Source: CG2-30-36-16 sp964372115
Lineage (GTDB): Bacteria; Bacteroidota; Ignavibacteria; Ignavibacteriales; Ignavibacteriaceae
DNA length: 64,000 bases
Direction of reading: 5' to 3'
NCBI GenBank assembly: GCA_964372115.1
Contig: CAYJPN010000008.1
Span: 1 to 64,000 of the forward strand
Below, one piece after another: positions 35,891 to 46,400 of the stretch (position 1 is its first letter; every line of letters starts with the position of its first letter). A program made the translations under genes and the position numbers. The notes under the pieces were generated by a model that was given only the letters and a program-made list of their open reading frames with translations, did not search any database and was not told where the DNA came from.

Positions 35891-36037
35891 AACAAATCGG
35901 GATAATCCTAATTATCTTAAAATGTCAGTTAAACTATTAATGTTTTCTTTTATCAAATTGGATAATGAATTTTAATTATTATTTACTAAATTGCGCAAAG
36001 CTAATCTTCAAATACAAAACACAGCAGGAGCGGATTG

Positions 36038-36595
36038 ATGATTTTAAACTCAAAATATTTCGGGCAATTTTTATTCTTTGCTTTATTACTTTCAACTGCA
36101 TTTGGAGCCGCAAACGCGCAGGATAAAGAGAAGAAAGTTCGTATAAGTCCAATGGCTGAAGTAAAACAAACCGTTGGTTTTACCGATATAAAAATTATCT
36201 ACAGCCGTCCCGGTGTAAAAGGAAGAACTATATGGGGCGGACTTGTTCCGTATAATATAGTTTGGCGCGCCGGTGCAAACGAGGCGACAAAATTTATTTT
36301 CAGTAATGATATAATAATTGAAGGTAAAAAATTAAAAGCCGGTTCTTATAGTTTTTTTGCTTTGCCGGGTAAAGATGAATGGAGTTTGATATTTAATAAA
36401 GTTGCCGATCAATGGGGCGCGTTTGAATACAACGAATCGCAAGACGCAATAAGAATAAAAGTTAAACCTCAAAAAAGCAGCTACACTGATTGGCTTACCT
36501 ACACAATAACAAAGACAGGCGACTTTAAAGCGGAAATAGCTCTATTGTGGGAAAAATTAAAACTTGAGTTTGAAGTTAAAGCGCCGGGAATTTAA
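36038..36595 (+). CDS. DUF2911-domain exported protein
   Basis: 185 residues from ATG 36038, which has AGGAG at 36026-36030 (7-bp spacing); the frame also includes a TTG one codon earlier. The signal peptide ends near AANAQ (residue 27). The mature part is the DUF2911 domain: SPMAEVKQTVGFTDIKIIYSRPGVKGRTIWGGLVPY and VWRAGANEATKF, then KAGSYSFFALPG and EWSLIFNK. The family is common in Bacteroidota and has no proven function. It is likely periplasmic. The gene stands alone and ends at a long hairpin. Confidence 0.88.
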   Translation: MILNSKYFGQFLFFALLLSTAFGAANAQDKEKKVRISPMAEVKQTVGFTDIKIIYSRPGVKGRTIWGGLVPYNIVWRAGANEATKFIFSNDIIIEGKKLKAGSYSFFALPGKDEWSLIFNKVADQWGAFEYNESQDAIRIKVKPQKSSYTDWLTYTITKTGDFKAEIALLWEKLKLEFEVKAPGI

Positions 36596-36602
36596 AAACA
36601 GA

Positions 36603-36691
36603 GGGCTGTCTCAAAAGTAATTTTTTGCGTTAACTGAAACCCGTGGGTAGTCAGTTAAATACTTGGAATCGATAACTTTTGAAACAGATCT
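36603..36691. repeat. long imperfect hairpin (MITE-like or bidirectional terminator)
   Basis: The outer arms GGGCTGTCTCAAAAGT (36603-36618) and ACTTTTGAAACAGATCT (36675-36691) are imperfect complements. An inner perfect stem TTAACTGA/TCAGTTAA lies at 36630-36637 and 36651-36658. It sits between convergent genes. The word GGCTGTCTCAAAAG is familiar from insertion-sequence-like ends, so it may be a transposon relic serving as a terminator. Confidence 0.6.
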
Positions 36692-36699
36692 TTAATAAT

Positions 36700-38046
36700 C
36701 TAACTTCTAATTTTGTCTAACAGCTCTTTTGTTTTTTCTTCCATTAATTTTATGTTGCCTCTCGATTCCACATTCAGGCGGATAATCGGTTCGGTGTTTG
36801 ACATTCTTAAATTGAACCGCCATTTATCGTACTCGACACTCAAACCATCTGTGGTATCTTTTATACCACCGGTATATTGTGCATCTATTTCTTTTAGTTT
36901 TCCTGCCGGGTCGGTTATTTCGCTGTTAATTTCGCCGCTGCATGGATATGCAGCAATCATCTCTTCAACAAACTGAGAAAGCGGTTTGTCCTCCTCCGAA
37001 ATTAATTGAAGAATTAAAAGAAAAGGAATCATGCCGCTGTCGGAGTAAGCGTTATCTCTAAAATAATGATGCGCCGACATTTCGCCGCCGTAAATCGCAT
37101 TAACTTCTCTCATCTTCTGCTTGATATAAGCGTGCCCGCTTACCGATTGAACGGCAGTGCCGCCATTTTGCGAAACAACTTCAAGTGTGTTCCAAACAAG
37201 ACGAGGGTCGTGAACAATATTTTCACCCGGATTTTTTTTCAGAATTGACTTTGCAAGAAGGGCTACTATGTAATAACCTTCAATAAAATTTCCTTTTTCA
37301 TCAAAGAAAAAACAACGGTCATAGTCACCATCCCATGCTACTCCAAGATCTGCTTTATTTTTTACAACGGCATCCAGCGTTGGCTGCCTGTTTTGCGGAA
37401 GAAGCGGATTAGGAACACCGTTAGGAAATGTGCCGTCGGGCTCGTTAAAAACTTTTATCATTTTAACCGGTAACTTTGGCTCAATGGCGTCTAATGCAAG
37501 TCCCGCGCAGCCGTTGCCTCCATTTACAACAACTTTAAGGGGTTTAATTTTTGCCGGATCGTAAAACTTTTGCAGGTGTTGAATAAAATCACTCATTACA
37601 TCTTTTTTTGTATACCCGCCTTTATCACTTACAGGATGCGGTAATTCATTAGTTACAATCATTCTTTCAATTTCATTTAAGCCGGTATTATAACCGAACG
37701 GTACAGAATCTTTTTTTACAAATTTCATCCCGTTATACTCTGGCGGATTGTGGCTTGCTGTAATCATTATTCCACCATCGGCTTCAAAAAACGGTGTGGC
37801 AAAATAAATCATCTCTGTACCGCACAACCCGATATCAATTACATCGGCGCCGGCATCGTTTAATCCCTTGCGCAACGATCCGGCAAGGGTTTCGGAAGAT
37901 TCGCGAATATCATAACCGATTACAATTGTCCGGGCTTTTAAGTATGCCGCATAAGCTAAACCAATTTTATACGCCATTTCAATGTTAAGTTCTGAAGGCA
38001 CTTTCCCTCTAATATCATATGCTTTAAAAGCTTTTATTTTCTCCAT
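36700..38046 (-). CDS. phosphomannomutase / phosphoglucomutase
   Basis: 448 residues of the alpha-D-phosphohexomutase family. The phosphoserine loop is TASHNPPEYNGMKF with S98. The metal loop is DGDYDRCFF near 236, the sugar-recognition loop is GGEMSAHHYF, and the phosphate-binding loop is RMSNTEPIIRLNVESR near the C-terminus. GEMSxHHYF points to the ManB/AlgC (PMM/PGM) group rather than phosphoglucosamine mutase. It interconverts hexose 1- and 6-phosphates for envelope sugars and glycogen, in the cytoplasm. No sugar-nucleotide gene is adjacent. A 14-bp palindrome lies 23 bp upstream of the start. Confidence 0.93.
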   Translation of the reverse strand: MEKIKAFKAYDIRGKVPSELNIEMAYKIGLAYAAYLKARTIVIGYDIRESSETLAGSLRKGLNDAGADVIDIGLCGTEMIYFATPFFEADGGIMITASHNPPEYNGMKFVKKDSVPFGYNTGLNEIERMIVTNELPHPVSDKGGYTKKDVMSDFIQHLQKFYDPAKIKPLKVVVNGGNGCAGLALDAIEPKLPVKMIKVFNEPDGTFPNGVPNPLLPQNRQPTLDAVVKNKADLGVAWDGDYDRCFFFDEKGNFIEGYYIVALLAKSILKKNPGENIVHDPRLVWNTLEVVSQNGGTAVQSVSGHAYIKQKMREVNAIYGGEMSAHHYFRDNAYSDSGMIPFLLILQLISEEDKPLSQFVEEMIAAYPCSGEINSEITDPAGKLKEIDAQYTGGIKDTTDGLSVEYDKWRFNLRMSNTEPIIRLNVESRGNIKLMEEKTKELLDKIRS

Positions 38047-38068
38047 AGTTGCTCCTAAACGTATTTAT

Positions 38069-38082
38069 TAACTAATTAGTTA
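38069..38082. promoter_or_regulatory. 14-bp palindrome upstream of the phosphohexomutase gene
   Basis: TAACTAATTAGTTA is a perfect palindrome 23 bp before the start of the minus-strand gene at 38046. It could be an operator for a dimeric regulator, but AT-rich palindromes of this length can occur by chance. Confidence 0.3.
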
Positions 38083-38264
38083 GTGAAAAATTTTTCATGG
38101 AATATATTATGAATTACATTCCAGCCAATAACAAGATAATTTGAGGCATTCAATTTATGAAATTCCTGCTTTGAATCAATCGAACAGGGAAAAAGTTTAA
38201 GAGATTTTTTTTTCATTGGACTTTTTATATTTAACTGATTAAGTTTGGACCGTTTAATAATAGG

Positions 38265-38588
38265 ATGAGGGAGTTCGTTATCGATAATAGAAATACTGTT
38301 AAGTGGCATTTTGCAAAATGTAATAATTCCAAGTGTAATTCTATCTTTCTGGTTAACCCAAAAGAGTCACCGGGAGAATTAGGTTTCATTTGCCCTGAAT
38401 GCAGTGCAAAAACCACGACCTCGCACATAGTTCAATGCTCAAGCTGTAGAACTATCTTAAATTTTGTCCGTGCAACACCAAATGAAGAGAAGGTGGTGTT
38501 CTCGGTTCCCAAATGCTCGCACTGTGTTGGTACAGTGGAAGACGAATGGGAAATAGAACCTTTGTACCAGCCAGATTCCTACATCTAA
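38265..38588 (+). CDS. small zinc-ribbon protein, function unknown
   Basis: 107 residues with four cysteine pairs: CNNSKC, CPEC, CSSC and CSHC, which would make two zinc ribbons. The N-terminus has WHFAKCNNSKCNSIFLV, the C-terminus is acidic (VEDEWEIEP). Zinc-ribbon proteins of this size often bind nucleic acid or transcription partners, but I do not recognise the family. It is divergent from the phosphohexomutase gene, with 218 bp between, and ends at a good terminator. No signal peptide is present. No strong Shine-Dalgarno is seen before the ATG. Confidence 0.7.
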   Translation: MREFVIDNRNTVKWHFAKCNNSKCNSIFLVNPKESPGELGFICPECSAKTTTSHIVQCSSCRTILNFVRATPNEEKVVFSVPKCSHCVGTVEDEWEIEPLYQPDSYI

Positions 38589-38610
38589 GCTGAACATGGT
38601 TGATTTTATT

Positions 38611-38648
38611 AGCCGGCAATAACTCTTCCCAAAAAATTACTGCCGGCT
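38611..38648 (+). terminator. terminator of the zinc-ribbon gene
   Basis: AGCCGGCA (38611-38618) pairs perfectly with TGCCGGCT (38641-38648), followed by CATTTTATTTT. It lies 23 bp after the stop at 38588. Confidence 0.75.
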
Positions 38649-38777
38649 CATTTTATTTTACCTTCTTTTATTCCATTTTTTTGATGAATGGTTTATTGCT
38701 ATGATGATTTTATTGTTTAAGCAATTCCCTCCTTATATTTTCCTACTTGTTAAAATTATTACATCCAAAGGTATGTC

Positions 38778-40946
38778 ATGAAAAAAGTTTTACTTTCATT
38801 TTTCCCTTTTGCAGCCTTAATTTTATTTTTTATTACCGGCTGCTCAACCACCCGGCAAACCACAATTAATGCTTACAATGGTTTGCTGCTTGATACGGTA
38901 AAAGCTCAAAAGTTTGATACCGGTAAAATGTGGACATTCGATTTTCCACCCCTCGATTATTTTGACCAAACTTATCACTTCCGTCCTAGCCAGCAATGGC
39001 TTGATGAAGTTAGAATGTCGGCAATCCGTTTCGGTAGCTGGTGCTCATCTTCTTTTGTTTCGGAAGACGGGTTGATTCTGACAAATAATCACTGCTCCGA
39101 TTTTCTGATTCCAAAAATTGAAAAGGATGGTGAGGATATTCGTAAAAACGGATTTGTTGCCGCCACGCTTGAGGAAGAACGACGCGCCCCCGATCTTCAT
39201 GTAGACCAGCTTGTTTCTATCGAGGACGTTACAAAAGAAATTCATGATGCAATTGCAGCCGGCAAAACTGAAGATGAAGTGGTTAAAAATAAAAAGGCAA
39301 AAATTGATGAATTAAAAAAAACCACCTCTGCAAAAACAGGATTAATTTATGAAGTAGTTACTCTATATAATGGCGGCAAATATTCACTTTACGGTTACAA
39401 AAGATATAACGACATTCGTCTTGTGCTGATGCCGGAGAGCCAGGCTGGATTTTTCGGCGGCGATTATGATAATTATACTTACCCGCGTTATAATTTGGAT
39501 TGCACCTTCTGGCGTGCCTACAATGAAAACGGTAAACCTGTAAAAGTTAAAAATTATTTTAAGTGGAGTAAAAACGGCGCCCAGCAAAACGAACCTATTT
39601 TTGTTATCGGAAACCCCGGACGAACAAGTAAACTTAAAACCATTGCGCAATTAGAATATTTAAGAGATTATTCATACAGAGTAAATTCTTTTGCTTTTGA
39701 TGCACTGCAAAAAATTCTTGAAGAAATGATTGCCGAACACCCGGATAAAACATACGATTATATTGATCAGCTAAAAGGTGCTGCAAATAGCAATAAAAGA
39801 TTTACCGGTGTTTTGCGCGGTTTAAGAAATGAATATTACATGGCTCGCAAAGCTGATTTTGAAAAACAATTCAAAGCAAAAGTAAATGCCGAGCCTCGCT
39901 TAAGTGATAAATATTCTTCTATGTGGGATAATATTTCATCAACACGTAATGAGATGAGAGTTATTGCAGATGAACTGTCCGGCTTAACAAGAAGTCCTCT
40001 CGTAACTCCAAAGTATTTTACGGTTGCAGATAATCTTATAAAACTTGCCGATCAATTAAAACTACCCCTGGATCAGCGTGAGGATAAATATAAGGGGGAA
40101 GAACTTGAAAAAACTATCGCCTCTGTTTTTCCGGATGACTTTGATACTAACTGGGAATTTAAAAAATTGCAGCTTCACGCTCAGTTTTTAGCGATGACCA
40201 TCGGAACTGAAAACACACTTTATAAAAAATTGTACGGCAATCACTCCGGTATAGCTGCTGCCGAGTTCGCTCTTTCCAACTCGGAAATAAAAACAAAAGA
40301 AGCCGCTGTAACACTTGCAAAAAAAGGTGCGGAAGCAATTTATAATTCGACCGATCCGTTTATTTATTTTTTAGTTAACACAGCAGATAGATATGCTGAA
40401 CTTCAAGCGCTCTCAAAGGAAATAACACAAACAGAACAGGTTTTTGAGGACCAGCTTGGACAAGCGATGTTTGAAGTGTACGGAACTACAATTCCGCCTG
40501 ACGGATCATCTACGTTAAGGATTGGCGACGGGGTTTTGCAGAGTTATAATTATAACGGCACTATAGCCCCCGAAATAACCACTTTTTATGGAATGTACGA
40601 TCGTTATTATTCGTTCCATAAACAATATCCGTTTAACCTGCCGGAAAGATGGATTAACCCATCGGCGGATTTTGATATGAATACACCGTTTAATTTTATA
40701 TCAACCCACGATATCGTCGGCGGAAGTTCCGGCAGCGCAGTAATCAACAAAAATAAAGAAGTTATCGGTCTCGCGTTCGATGGAAATATCGAAAGCAACA
40801 GCGGCTATTTTATTTACGACACTGTTGAAAACCGGATGATCTCGGTTGCTTCGCAGGCTATGTTAGAAGCAATACAGGATATATACAAAGCATCCAGAAT
40901 AAGCAACGAACTTATAAACGGGAAAATAGCAGGGAACAATAATTAG
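38778..40946 (+). CDS. S46-family dipeptidyl-peptidase (DPP7-like) lipoprotein, copy 1
   Basis: 722 residues. Lipoprotein signal with lipobox ITGC (C22). S46 signatures: catalytic H105 in GLILTNNHCSDF, the Asp region GGDYDNYTYPRYNLDCTF, and the serine in GGSSGSAVINKNKEVIGLAFDGN. Eighteen residues after the serine is a glycine (FDGN), the position that is Gly in DPP7 and Arg in DPP11, so cleavage after a hydrophobic second residue is more likely than after Asp/Glu. These exopeptidases release N-terminal dipeptides in the periplasm of peptide-using Bacteroidota. It is followed by a paralogue after a terminator. Confidence 0.93.
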   Translation: MKKVLLSFFPFAALILFFITGCSTTRQTTINAYNGLLLDTVKAQKFDTGKMWTFDFPPLDYFDQTYHFRPSQQWLDEVRMSAIRFGSWCSSSFVSEDGLILTNNHCSDFLIPKIEKDGEDIRKNGFVAATLEEERRAPDLHVDQLVSIEDVTKEIHDAIAAGKTEDEVVKNKKAKIDELKKTTSAKTGLIYEVVTLYNGGKYSLYGYKRYNDIRLVLMPESQAGFFGGDYDNYTYPRYNLDCTFWRAYNENGKPVKVKNYFKWSKNGAQQNEPIFVIGNPGRTSKLKTIAQLEYLRDYSYRVNSFAFDALQKILEEMIAEHPDKTYDYIDQLKGAANSNKRFTGVLRGLRNEYYMARKADFEKQFKAKVNAEPRLSDKYSSMWDNISSTRNEMRVIADELSGLTRSPLVTPKYFTVADNLIKLADQLKLPLDQREDKYKGEELEKTIASVFPDDFDTNWEFKKLQLHAQFLAMTIGTENTLYKKLYGNHSGIAAAEFALSNSEIKTKEAAVTLAKKGAEAIYNSTDPFIYFLVNTADRYAELQALSKEITQTEQVFEDQLGQAMFEVYGTTIPPDGSSTLRIGDGVLQSYNYNGTIAPEITTFYGMYDRYYSFHKQYPFNLPERWINPSADFDMNTPFNFISTHDIVGGSSGSAVINKNKEVIGLAFDGNIESNSGYFIYDTVENRMISVASQAMLEAIQDIYKASRISNELINGKIAGNNN

Positions 40947-40970
40947 AATTACTTTTCTATCAAATAATAA

Positions 40971-41005
40971 AACAGTTTCCGACTATATTTTTGCCGGAAA
41001 CTGTT
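40971..41005 (+). terminator. terminator between the two S46 genes
   Basis: AACAGTTTCCG (40971-40981) pairs perfectly with CGGAAACTGTT (40995-41005) and is followed by TTT. It separates the tandem peptidase genes into their own transcripts. Confidence 0.8.
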
Positions 41006-41102
41006 TTTCAATTTTAATATTTTTAAACATTCCTTTAATAAATCACATAATTAACCTAATTTTGCATCAACTTTTATTAAAACTTCAATTTAAAGGATTA
41101 AC

Positions 41103-43301
41103 ATGAACTACAGAGTAAAAGCAAGAGTGCTTTTGTTTGCACTTTTCCTTTCAGCAGCAATGATTGCCGGATGTTCCTCGGGCAGCATGGTTTCTAAGGC
41201 AGGCAGCGGAAATTATAGCTGGTTGAATCTTGATACCGTAAAAGCCGGTAAATTTGATACCGGTAGAATGTGGACATTTGAATATGCCCCGAAAGATTAT
41301 TTTAAAACAGAATATAATTTAAGCGCAACAGATGAATGGCTCGATAACGTTCGCATGTCGGCTCTTCGTTTTGCAAGTTATTGTTCCGCATCTTTTGTTT
41401 CGGCAGATGGTTTGGTAATGACCAACGACCACTGCGCCCGCGAAAGTGTAACACAGGTTACAAAAGAAGGCGAAGATTTGATGGAGAATGGTTTTTACGC
41501 GGCTACCCTTGATGATGAACGCCTTGTACCGGGTCTTTTTGTCGATCAGCTTGTTCAGATAAAAGACGTTACCGATGAAGTCCATACCGCAATGGATAAA
41601 GGAACTACGGATGAAGAAAAAATTTCTCTCGAAAAACAAACAATAAAAGAAATTGAAAAAAGAGAAGGCAACGCAAGCGGTTTTAAAGCATCGGTAACGA
41701 AGCTATTCAATGGCGGTAAATACTCTATTTACTTTTACAAAACTTATAATGATGTCCGTTTAGTATTCAGCCCTGAAACACAGCTTGGATTTTTCGGCGG
41801 TGACCCGGATAACTTTACATATCCCCGCTATAACCTTGACTGCAGCTTCTTCCGCGTTTATGACGAAAACGGCAAACCGTTAAAAACAGATCATTATTTC
41901 AAATGGAGCCCGAACGGCGCTGAACCGGGTGAGGCAGTATTTGTTGTTGGTAACCCCGGTTCTACAAGCAGATTAGTTTCGGTTGCGCAGCTCGAATTTA
42001 TGCGAGATATAACTTACCCGAGAGTTGTAGATTTATTGGATGGATTGGTTGCTATATATACAAAATTATTAGAGCAGCATCCTGAGAAAAAAGCAGAACT
42101 CCAAAATAGAATTTTTAGTTTTGCAAACAGTCAGAAAGCATACGGCGGTATGCTTAAAGGTTTACGCGACCCGATTTTAATGGCAAAGAAAAAAGATTTT
42201 GAAAAAACATTTAAATCGGCTGCAATGAATAACCCAAAACTTGCCGGACAATACGGTAATCTTTGGGAGGATATTGCTTCTGCTCTACAGGAAGAAAAAG
42301 AAATTGCAAACGAGTTATATTTTTACAGTATAAATCCTTTCCGCTCATCACAGTATTTTGTTATTGCAAGTAAATTTTTAACGCTTGCAGAACAAAAACA
42401 ATTGCCCGATGACCAGAGAAAAGAAGCATACAAAAGCGATAAACTCCAAAATACAGTAGACGGCTTTTTCCCTGAAGATTTTGATGCCGAGTTCCAGCAT
42501 ATGTTCCTCGAAATGCAAGTCGGCATGATGTTAAAATATGTTGGTTTAGAAAATTCAGCCGTACAAAAACTTACAGGCGGCAGAGCAGATGTTGGCGAAG
42601 CTGTAAAATATCTTCTTAATAACTCACTTCTAACATCAAAAGAAAAAGTTGCGGAGTTGGCTGCTAAAGAGGCTGACGGTATATTAAACAGCGGCGATCC
42701 GTTTATTGACTTTATGAAAATTGCAAACGAAAAACGCCCTGCACTTTTCGATAAACAAAAAGCATTATCGGCAAAAGAAGATAACTTTACGCAATTACTC
42801 GGTCGTGCTTTGTTTGAAGTTTATGGTACAACAATTCCGCCGGATGCTACATTTACACTCCGTATTTCGGATGGTGTAGTTGATGGATTCCCATACAATG
42901 GAACAATTGCACCTCCTGTTACTACATTTTACGGAATGTACGATAGGTATTTTGGATTCAACAAAGAATATCCATGGAATCTGCCAGAAAAATGGGTAAA
43001 CGCACCTGCAGAATTTAATTTGGCAACACCATTTAATTTTGTTTCGACAAATGATATTATCGGCGGTAACTCCGGTTCGCCTGTAATAAATAAAAAAGCT
43101 GAAATTGTCGGTCTTGCTTTTGATGGAAATATTCAAAGTTTACCAGGTAATTTTATCTTCACAACTGAAGAAAACAGAACAGTATCGGTGCACTCCAAAG
43201 GTATGTATGAAGCATTAAAAAATGTATATAAAGCTTCCCGTCTTTCAGGCGAATTAAAAAGCGGCAATTTGGTTGAAGAACCTAAAGCCGAAACTAAATA
43301 A
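41103..43301 (+). CDS. S46-family dipeptidyl-peptidase (DPP7-like) lipoprotein, copy 2
   Basis: 732 residues, paralogous over its full length to the preceding gene. Lipobox IAGC with C24. Catalytic His in GLVMTNDHCARES, Asp region GGDPDNFTYPRYNLDC, serine in GGNSGSPVINKKAEIVGLAFDGN. The specificity position is again glycine. The middle alpha-helical domain differs most from copy 1, so the two may prefer different peptides. It is periplasmic and membrane-anchored. AAAGGATTAAC precedes the ATG. It ends at a strong terminator. Confidence 0.93.
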   Translation: MNYRVKARVLLFALFLSAAMIAGCSSGSMVSKAGSGNYSWLNLDTVKAGKFDTGRMWTFEYAPKDYFKTEYNLSATDEWLDNVRMSALRFASYCSASFVSADGLVMTNDHCARESVTQVTKEGEDLMENGFYAATLDDERLVPGLFVDQLVQIKDVTDEVHTAMDKGTTDEEKISLEKQTIKEIEKREGNASGFKASVTKLFNGGKYSIYFYKTYNDVRLVFSPETQLGFFGGDPDNFTYPRYNLDCSFFRVYDENGKPLKTDHYFKWSPNGAEPGEAVFVVGNPGSTSRLVSVAQLEFMRDITYPRVVDLLDGLVAIYTKLLEQHPEKKAELQNRIFSFANSQKAYGGMLKGLRDPILMAKKKDFEKTFKSAAMNNPKLAGQYGNLWEDIASALQEEKEIANELYFYSINPFRSSQYFVIASKFLTLAEQKQLPDDQRKEAYKSDKLQNTVDGFFPEDFDAEFQHMFLEMQVGMMLKYVGLENSAVQKLTGGRADVGEAVKYLLNNSLLTSKEKVAELAAKEADGILNSGDPFIDFMKIANEKRPALFDKQKALSAKEDNFTQLLGRALFEVYGTTIPPDATFTLRISDGVVDGFPYNGTIAPPVTTFYGMYDRYFGFNKEYPWNLPEKWVNAPAEFNLATPFNFVSTNDIIGGNSGSPVINKKAEIVGLAFDGNIQSLPGNFIFTTEENRTVSVHSKGMYEALKNVYKASRLSGELKSGNLVEEPKAETK

Positions 43302-43326
43302 TTAATTTTTCTGATTTGGTTTTCAT

Positions 43327-43346
43327 AAGGGAGCTCCGGCTCCCTT
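43327..43346 (+). terminator. terminator after the second S46 gene
   Basis: AAGGGAGC (43327-43334) and GCTCCCTT (43339-43346) form a perfect 8-bp stem with a TCCG loop, followed by a T-run. Confidence 0.88.
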
Positions 43347-43436
43347 TTTTATTTGTTTTGTTTTTGTTCCGATAGCATCACTCCTCCCTTTTTTATAATT
43401 TTGATTTCATTTGTTTTACAAAAAATTGGAATTATT

Positions 43437-46400
43437 ATGTCCTCATCTGCCATCCGATTTTACATATCGTTTATTCTATTTACTGCTATTATTTTAACCG
43501 GCTGTTCTTCTAAAGAAATTATAAAAGAAGAAATTTCAACTCCGGCTATTATTAAACTTGCCGAACTCCGTAAGGATATCCGCACAATAAACCTTAAACT
43601 CAATTTGCCCTCCGGGTCGCGGGTTGACACGATAATTATAGATGACGCAAAAAAAACAATTGCGGTAAATTTCAATAAAGCAGTTTCGTACATCCCCTTT
43701 CGAAAAAAAAATGTTGATGATATTTATTCATTTATAAAAAGTTATTTCGGAGATGATTACTCTTCTTACAGCTTTTCAATAAAAACGATGGGATACGATA
43801 TTAAAGAATTAATCCCGAATTTTTATAGAGATAAGAATGATTATGATAAAAACAGAATGCCCAAACTGCAACAACAGCGCCCTAAACAAATAGTCAAAAA
43901 TATTAGCGACAAAGTTGATGCGGTAAACGGGTTAGAAGGTAAAAATATTTTGCTATGGCACAGTCACGGCTGGTATTATAGTGTTAATTCAAACCGCTGG
44001 GAGTGGCAGCGCCCCCGTCTTTTCCAAACAGTTGAAGATTTAATTCCGATGTCTTTTACAATTCCATATCTAATCCCGATGCTCGAAAACGCCGGGGCAA
44101 GTGTGTTTGTTCCCCGCGAAATAGATACACAAATAAATGAAGTTGTAGTGGATAACAATTCTCCAAAAGACGAAGGCACTTTTTATACTGAGACTATTCT
44201 CGATAAAAGTTTTGAATGGATAGAGCCCGATAAAAAAGGATTTGCTTTCGGCGCCTTGCCATACCCTGTTAACTTTAACCCATTCGAAAGTGGAACGTTT
44301 AGAACAATAAAAACGAGCGTTATGGAAATAGCCGATGCATCATGGATGCCTGATATCCCAAAAGAAGGCGAATATGCTGTATATATTTCTTATGGTTCAA
44401 CTGATAAGAATGTTACAGATGCAAAGTATACGGTTTATCATCTCGGCGGAAAAACTGAGTTTAAAATAAATCAGCAAATTGGCTGCGGCACCTGGATTTA
44501 TCTCGGAAAATTTAAATTTGCAAAAGGTGTTAATGAACAGTTGGGTAAAGTTGTTCTTTCAAATATAAGTACTGAAGATGGAGTAGTAACTGCCGATGCA
44601 GTTCGTTTTGGAGGCGGTATGGGCATTGTTGAAAGAAACGGAAATACAAGCGGAAGACCAAAATTTATGGAAGGCGCGCGCTACTGGTTACAATACGCCG
44701 GCATGCCCGATACACTTATTTACAATTTGAATCAAACAAAAAACGATTATAACGATGATTATCAAAGCCGTGCCGAATATGGTAATTATCTTTACGGCGC
44801 GCCGTTCGGACCAAATAAAGACCGGAGCATAAGAGGTCTTGGTATACCGATCGATCTTTCTTTGGCGTTTCATACAGACGCCGGTATAACCAATAACGAT
44901 ACGACGATAGGGACGCTTGCAATTTATTCGCTTGAAGGAACAGATAAGAAGCCGGTTTTTCCGGATGGTGTTTCTCGAATTGCAAACCGCGATTTATCGG
45001 ATTTAATACAAACCCAAATAGTTGAAGATTTAAAACAAACTTTCGATCCGGTTTGGAACCGGAGGCAATTAAAAGAAGATCAATACAGCGAGTCAATGCG
45101 TCCGAATTTTCCAGCAGTTTTACTTGAGTTGCTAAGCCATCAAAATTTTCTGGATATGCAATTTGTTCTTGATCCGAGATTTAAATTTCAGGCAGCGCGC
45201 TCAATTTATAAAGGAATGTTAAAGTTTTTATCCGCACAGTTTAATTTTGAATATGTAGTGCAGCCTTTGCCGGTAACGCATTTTACAGCACAGATCGAAA
45301 ACGGTAAAAGTTTTTTAACCTGGCAGCCCACAATTGACTCTCTAGAATCGACAGCAGCGCCTGATTATTATATTGCTTATACACGTATTGACAACGGTGG
45401 TTTTGATAATGGAACAGCGGCTGATATACCCGAAATAAAACTCAATATTGAAAAAGGAAAAATATACAGTTATAAAATAACCGCTGTAAATAAAGGGGGC
45501 GAAAGTTTTCCATCCGAAATTTTATCAGTATATAATTCCGGAGATGGGAAAGAACCAGCACTGATAATAAATGGATTCGATAGGATTGCACCTCCGGCAG
45601 TTGTGGAGACAAATAAATTCGCGGGTTTTATAAATACATTAGATGCCGGGGTACCGGACGTTTATGATATCGGATTTACAGGAATACAAAATAACTTTAA
45701 TCCCGCCTCACCGTATATTTCAAATGATGCACCGGGTCACGGGGCTTCAAACGCAAATTTTGAAACGAAAATAATTGCCGGCAATACACATGACTTCGTG
45801 TACATTCACGGCAAGTCGTTTAAAGCTAACAGCCGCTCTTTCGTTTCATCAAGCAATGAAGCAGTTTGGGATGACATGCTAAATCTTAATAATTACAAAC
45901 TTGTTGATTTAATTCTCGGCGAAGAAAAAGAAACGCACTGGCAGAAAAAAACCGTTGATTTAAGAAGAGGAACAGAGTTTGAATCATTCCCGGAAAATTT
46001 TAGAACCGCTATCACTAATTATCTTAACAACGGCGGAAGTATTTTTATAAGCGGCGCTTACGTTGGTACTGATTTATTTGATGATCCGAAAGATTCAATT
46101 AGTATAAATTTTGCAAAAGATGTTTTAAAGTTCAGTTTAGATGCGGACCACGCAGCATTAGCCGGTAATGTGTTTGCTGTTTCTTCTGAATTCGCATCGA
46201 TAAATAATATAAAGTTTAACACTGTGTTAAATGATTCCATTTACGCAGTTGAAGCGCCCGATGCTATTAACCCGGCAAAAGGGGCGCAGACTATATTCAG
46301 ATACAACGAAAATAGTTTTAGCGCAGGTACCTCGTATAAACAAAATTACGGGGTGGTTGTTTGCGGTTTTCCTTTTGAGACGATTATCATGGAAAAACAG

